From Seongchinamella sediminis (lineage in GTDB: Bacteria > Pseudomonadota > Gammaproteobacteria > Pseudomonadales > Halieaceae): a stretch of DNA of 64,000 nt. Both the position numbers and the translations under genes were made by a program. Every line of letters begins with the position of its first letter. Positions within the stretch are counted from its first letter, which is position 1. The stretch lies in the NCBI RefSeq assembly GCF_003457605.1, contig NZ_QRAN01000001.1, positions 642-64,641 on the forward strand, written 5' to 3'. Under the pieces are notes generated by a model. It was not told the origin of the DNA and did no database searches. It saw only the letters and a program-made list of their open reading frames with translations. Shown piece by piece: positions 62,083 to 64,000 of the stretch.

Positions 62083-63471
62083 TTAGTCGGGATCACAGCT
62101 GCGCTGCTCCTGCGGCGTGTTGAGCAGCTTTTCCAGTAGTAGCGGGCGATCAGTCATGATGGCATCCACGCCCAGCTCCATCATCCGCAGCATTTCTTCA
62201 CAGGTATTGATTGTCCATACCTGCACCGCGAGGTTGGCGTTGTGGGCATCGCCGACAAAGTCCTCGGTGACTACCTCCAGGAAAAAACCGGGGGGCAGCT
62301 GGGAGGCGTTGATCTGGATGGTGTCGGGTGGCACCTGGAAGGCCACGTGTTCCGGCACCGGGGGAATAATACCGTCGCCCTGGGAGCCCAGTACCAGCAG
62401 TGAGCCCTGGTCCAGCGGCACCGAGGTGTGCACGCAGGGTGCGACCGCCTTGAAGTTGTTGGCCGCCTCGTCGACAAAGGAGGCCGCGATCAGGTCGCTC
62501 TGGCGACCGTAGCGCTGCAGCAGGCCGGCGACTTGCGCCTCGTAATTGCCGGTGCCGTCCAGGTCCGGCTTGAGCTCCACGTTGATCAGCTGGTGGGGGA
62601 ACCTGCGCAGCGCTTCCTCCAGGGTGGGAATGCGGAAGTCAGCCGCGCTGTAGCCGGGGGGCGGGGGCACCTCGCCGCTGGCGATACCGCGGAAGGGATA
62701 GTCCCCGGCGGACCGGTCGTGGGGCGTACCCTCACCGGGCACAAACCAGTACGCCGCGTCCAGCTGGCGCAGTTCGGCCAGGGTCCGCTCCGACACCAGG
62801 CCGCTGCCGTTGGTGGTGCGGTCCACGTCCAGGTCGTGGAGGATGACCAGTTCGTTATCCAGGGTCTGGTATACGTCCATCTCCAGCACATCGGCCCCGG
62901 CGGCCGCCACCTCGGCATAGGCGTACAGGGTATTCTCCGGGAAATCGATGACGCCGCCCCGGTGGGCGTAGTTCAGCGGGTCGGCGCCAAACACGCGCCA
63001 GGGGTTGTCAGTGAGCTGGAACGGCGCATCGCAGGCGGTGTCGTCATTGGCGATGGTGGCGGTGGCCACCTCGCCGAGCGCTGTGGCATTGCCTCTCACG
63101 GAGTACCTGACCAGGAAAGTCTCTGCCGCCTCTTCCTCCGCATCGCCCAGCAGTTCCAGCTGGATGGTGGCCCCCAGCTCGCCAGCGGGAATAAGCACTT
63201 CGCCAACACCATACAGATAGTCGCTGCCTTCCTCGGCACTATCGGGTGCTGTTTCGTAGCTGACGCGCACATCCCGCGGCTGTGCTTGATCCATGATCAC
63301 CGGCAGTTCCAGGTAGGGCATTTCCCCGGGGGCGCCCTCGGGGGCGGCCTGGGAGATCACGGTCAGGTTGGACGGGGGGATGTCCGGGCGGCCATCATTG
63401 TCGGAGCAGGCGGTCATTCCGGCTGCCAGCGCCAGCAGGAGGGTGGTGGTTGCGAACGAATGTCTGGTCAT
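62083..63471 (-). CDS. Lipoprotein with Calx-beta-like domain and glycerophosphodiester phosphodiesterase domain
   Basis: 462 residues from the ATG at 63471 (MTRHSFATTTLL); in-frame sequence further upstream is rejected. A lipobox-type MTACSDN ends the signal peptide. Residues about 35-140 resemble a Calx-beta calcium-binding domain (YETAPDSAEEGSDYLYGVGEV, then DAEEEAAETFLVRY and ATIANDD). The GDPD barrel follows: YAHRGGVIDFPENTLYAY (catalytic His and acidic residues), EMDVYQTLDNELVILHD, and the late VQVWTINTCEEMLRMMELGVDAIMTDRP. It would hydrolyse glycerophosphodiesters outside the inner membrane; calcium dependence is suggested by both domains. Confidence 0.88.
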   Translation of the reverse strand: MTRHSFATTTLLLALAAGMTACSDNDGRPDIPPSNLTVISQAAPEGAPGEMPYLELPVIMDQAQPRDVRVSYETAPDSAEEGSDYLYGVGEVLIPAGELGATIQLELLGDAEEEAAETFLVRYSVRGNATALGEVATATIANDDTACDAPFQLTDNPWRVFGADPLNYAHRGGVIDFPENTLYAYAEVAAAGADVLEMDVYQTLDNELVILHDLDVDRTTNGSGLVSERTLAELRQLDAAYWFVPGEGTPHDRSAGDYPFRGIASGEVPPPPGYSAADFRIPTLEEALRRFPHQLINVELKPDLDGTGNYEAQVAGLLQRYGRQSDLIAASFVDEAANNFKAVAPCVHTSVPLDQGSLLVLGSQGDGIIPPVPEHVAFQVPPDTIQINASQLPPGFFLEVVTEDFVGDAHNANLAVQVWTINTCEEMLRMMELGVDAIMTDRPLLLEKLLNTPQEQRSCDPD

Positions 63472-63724
63472 GGTTCCCGGCCCATCGGAGTTTGGGTGCC
63501 CATGATGCGCCAGGCATGTTATCGAACTCAAGTCAGCTGGCGTCCCGGCCGCAGGGGCGCAGGCAGGCCGTCTGTTCCTGCCGGCTATATTGTTTGTGCG
63601 CGACGCTAAAGGTGTAACATGAGCGGAAGAACTGAAAGCTGGCAAAATGTGGAGATAATGACGAGAGTTCATACCGTGACGCGCTACCGCCGGACAGGCT
63701 AAAGCCGGGCCCGGCGCAACGACG
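63472..63724. promoter_or_regulatory. Divergent intergenic region between GDPD and the terminal membrane gene
   Basis: 253 bases separate two divergent genes. I see a TATATT (63586-63591) but no matching -35 and no known riboswitch. A 27-codon open frame (63619-63702) with AAGGTG just upstream is present, but I cannot support it as a gene. Confidence 0.3.
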
Positions 63725-64000
63725 ATGACCATTTCCGCCCAACTGCTCCCCGCCTGGCTGATCACCAGCGCATGGCTGCTGATGGCGCTGTGCCTGCCGC
63801 TTGTTGCCCTGCGCGCTGACTGGTCTGCCCTGCGCGCCGCCCCGGAACGGTATCACCTGCTCTATGGCGGGGTGCTGGCCTGCGTGGTGTTGTGGCTGAT
63901 GTCGGTAAACACCATAGCGGGCCTCTGGCTACACCTGCTGGGCATGACCTCCCTGGCCCTTGTGCTGGGCTGGCGCTTTTCCGTGCTGGCCGGCACGGTC
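63725..64000 (+). CDS. Membrane protein start: ECF-type/CbiM-like transporter permease (3' end outside the window)
   Basis: The frame is open from ATG 63725 to the last base (92 codons). It encodes at least three hydrophobic helices: LITSAWLLMALCLPLVAL, YHLLYGGVLACVVLWLMSV and AGLWLHLLGMTSLALVLGW. The last phrase, H-L-G-M-T-S-L-A-L-V-L-G-W, matches the start of proteins annotated as energy-coupling-factor ABC transporter permease in gammaproteobacteria, normally about 220 residues, which resemble the CbiM family of Ni/Co or vitamin uptake permeases. There is no A/T component nearby in this window. The upstream Shine-Dalgarno is weak, so the exact start is a guess. Confidence 0.65.
   Translation, partial: MTISAQLLPAWLITSAWLLMALCLPLVALRADWSALRAAPERYHLLYGGVLACVVLWLMSVNTIAGLWLHLLGMTSLALVLGWRFSVLAGTV

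Noticed and set aside
63619-63702. 27-codon open frame with an AAGGTG-like ribosome-binding site before the terminal permease gene
   Set aside because: Too short, no recognisable leader-peptide or riboswitch logic and no conservation data; kept only as a note.

Overview
The window looks like the chromosome of a GC-rich (roughly 60-65%) marine gammaproteobacterium, most plausibly of the Halieaceae/Cellvibrionales type. This is an inference from the gene set: an exosortase H pair, a LapD/LapG surface-adhesin system, a large TonB receptor, quinoproteins, a P450 and a PatZ-type acetyltransferase. I see no rRNA, tRNA, CRISPR array, phage or transposase.

Left end (1-7.9 kb): a biofilm-adhesin island. 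It holds the C-terminal part of a giant type I-secreted adhesin (LapA-like), with a 702-bp internal repeat. A small conserved gene and a 45-bp x3 hairpin repeat follow. Next are lapD-like (degenerate GGDEF/EAL receptor) and lapG-like (periplasmic Cys protease) on the minus strand, and a divergent TolC-type channel fused to an OmpA peptidoglycan-binding domain.

8-18.3 kb: a Tag-like glycosylase, then a three-gene minus-strand operon of secreted beta-propeller redox proteins (a heme-c Vgb-like propeller, a PQQ dehydrogenase and a PVA-dehydrogenase-like quinohemoprotein). A cytochrome P450 with tandem GTATAC palindromes in its promoter, a CPA2 antiporter and a histone-deacetylase-like hydrolase follow.

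18.4-40.7 kb: the most unusual part. A secreted HEXXH protein precedes a 4582-residue LEPR-XLL/RTX protein that ends in a metzincin zinc motif. Downstream on the same strand, and mostly overlapping or nearly touching, are a DUF3467 protein, a GAF-HlyD fusion, an M50 membrane protease with a PqqD-like N-terminus and a HlyD-like C-terminus, a SecA-like protein whose Walker A and other ATPase motifs are lost, and a third HlyD-like adaptor. There is no ABC exporter in the cluster. I propose it as a candidate dedicated export/processing system for the LEPR-XLL giant protein.

40.9-64 kb: mostly ordinary genes. They are PatZ-like acetyltransferase, DUF454, TonB receptor, patatin, exosortase H with its partner, an NCS2 purine permease with a phosphoribosyltransferase, DUF1653, a Crp/Fnr regulator divergent from a class II aldolase, a Tat-exported PhoD phosphatase, an SDR, ferritin, and a LysR regulator divergent from a glutathionyl-hydroquinone-reductase-like GST followed by pirin and a CDGSH-glutamate-synthase fusion. 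A half-length NhaC-like antiporter, a Calx-beta/GDPD lipoprotein and the start of a membrane permease close the window. No intergenic stretch exceeds 300 bases; the longest are about 250-270 bases and are described as separate entries where they show structure.
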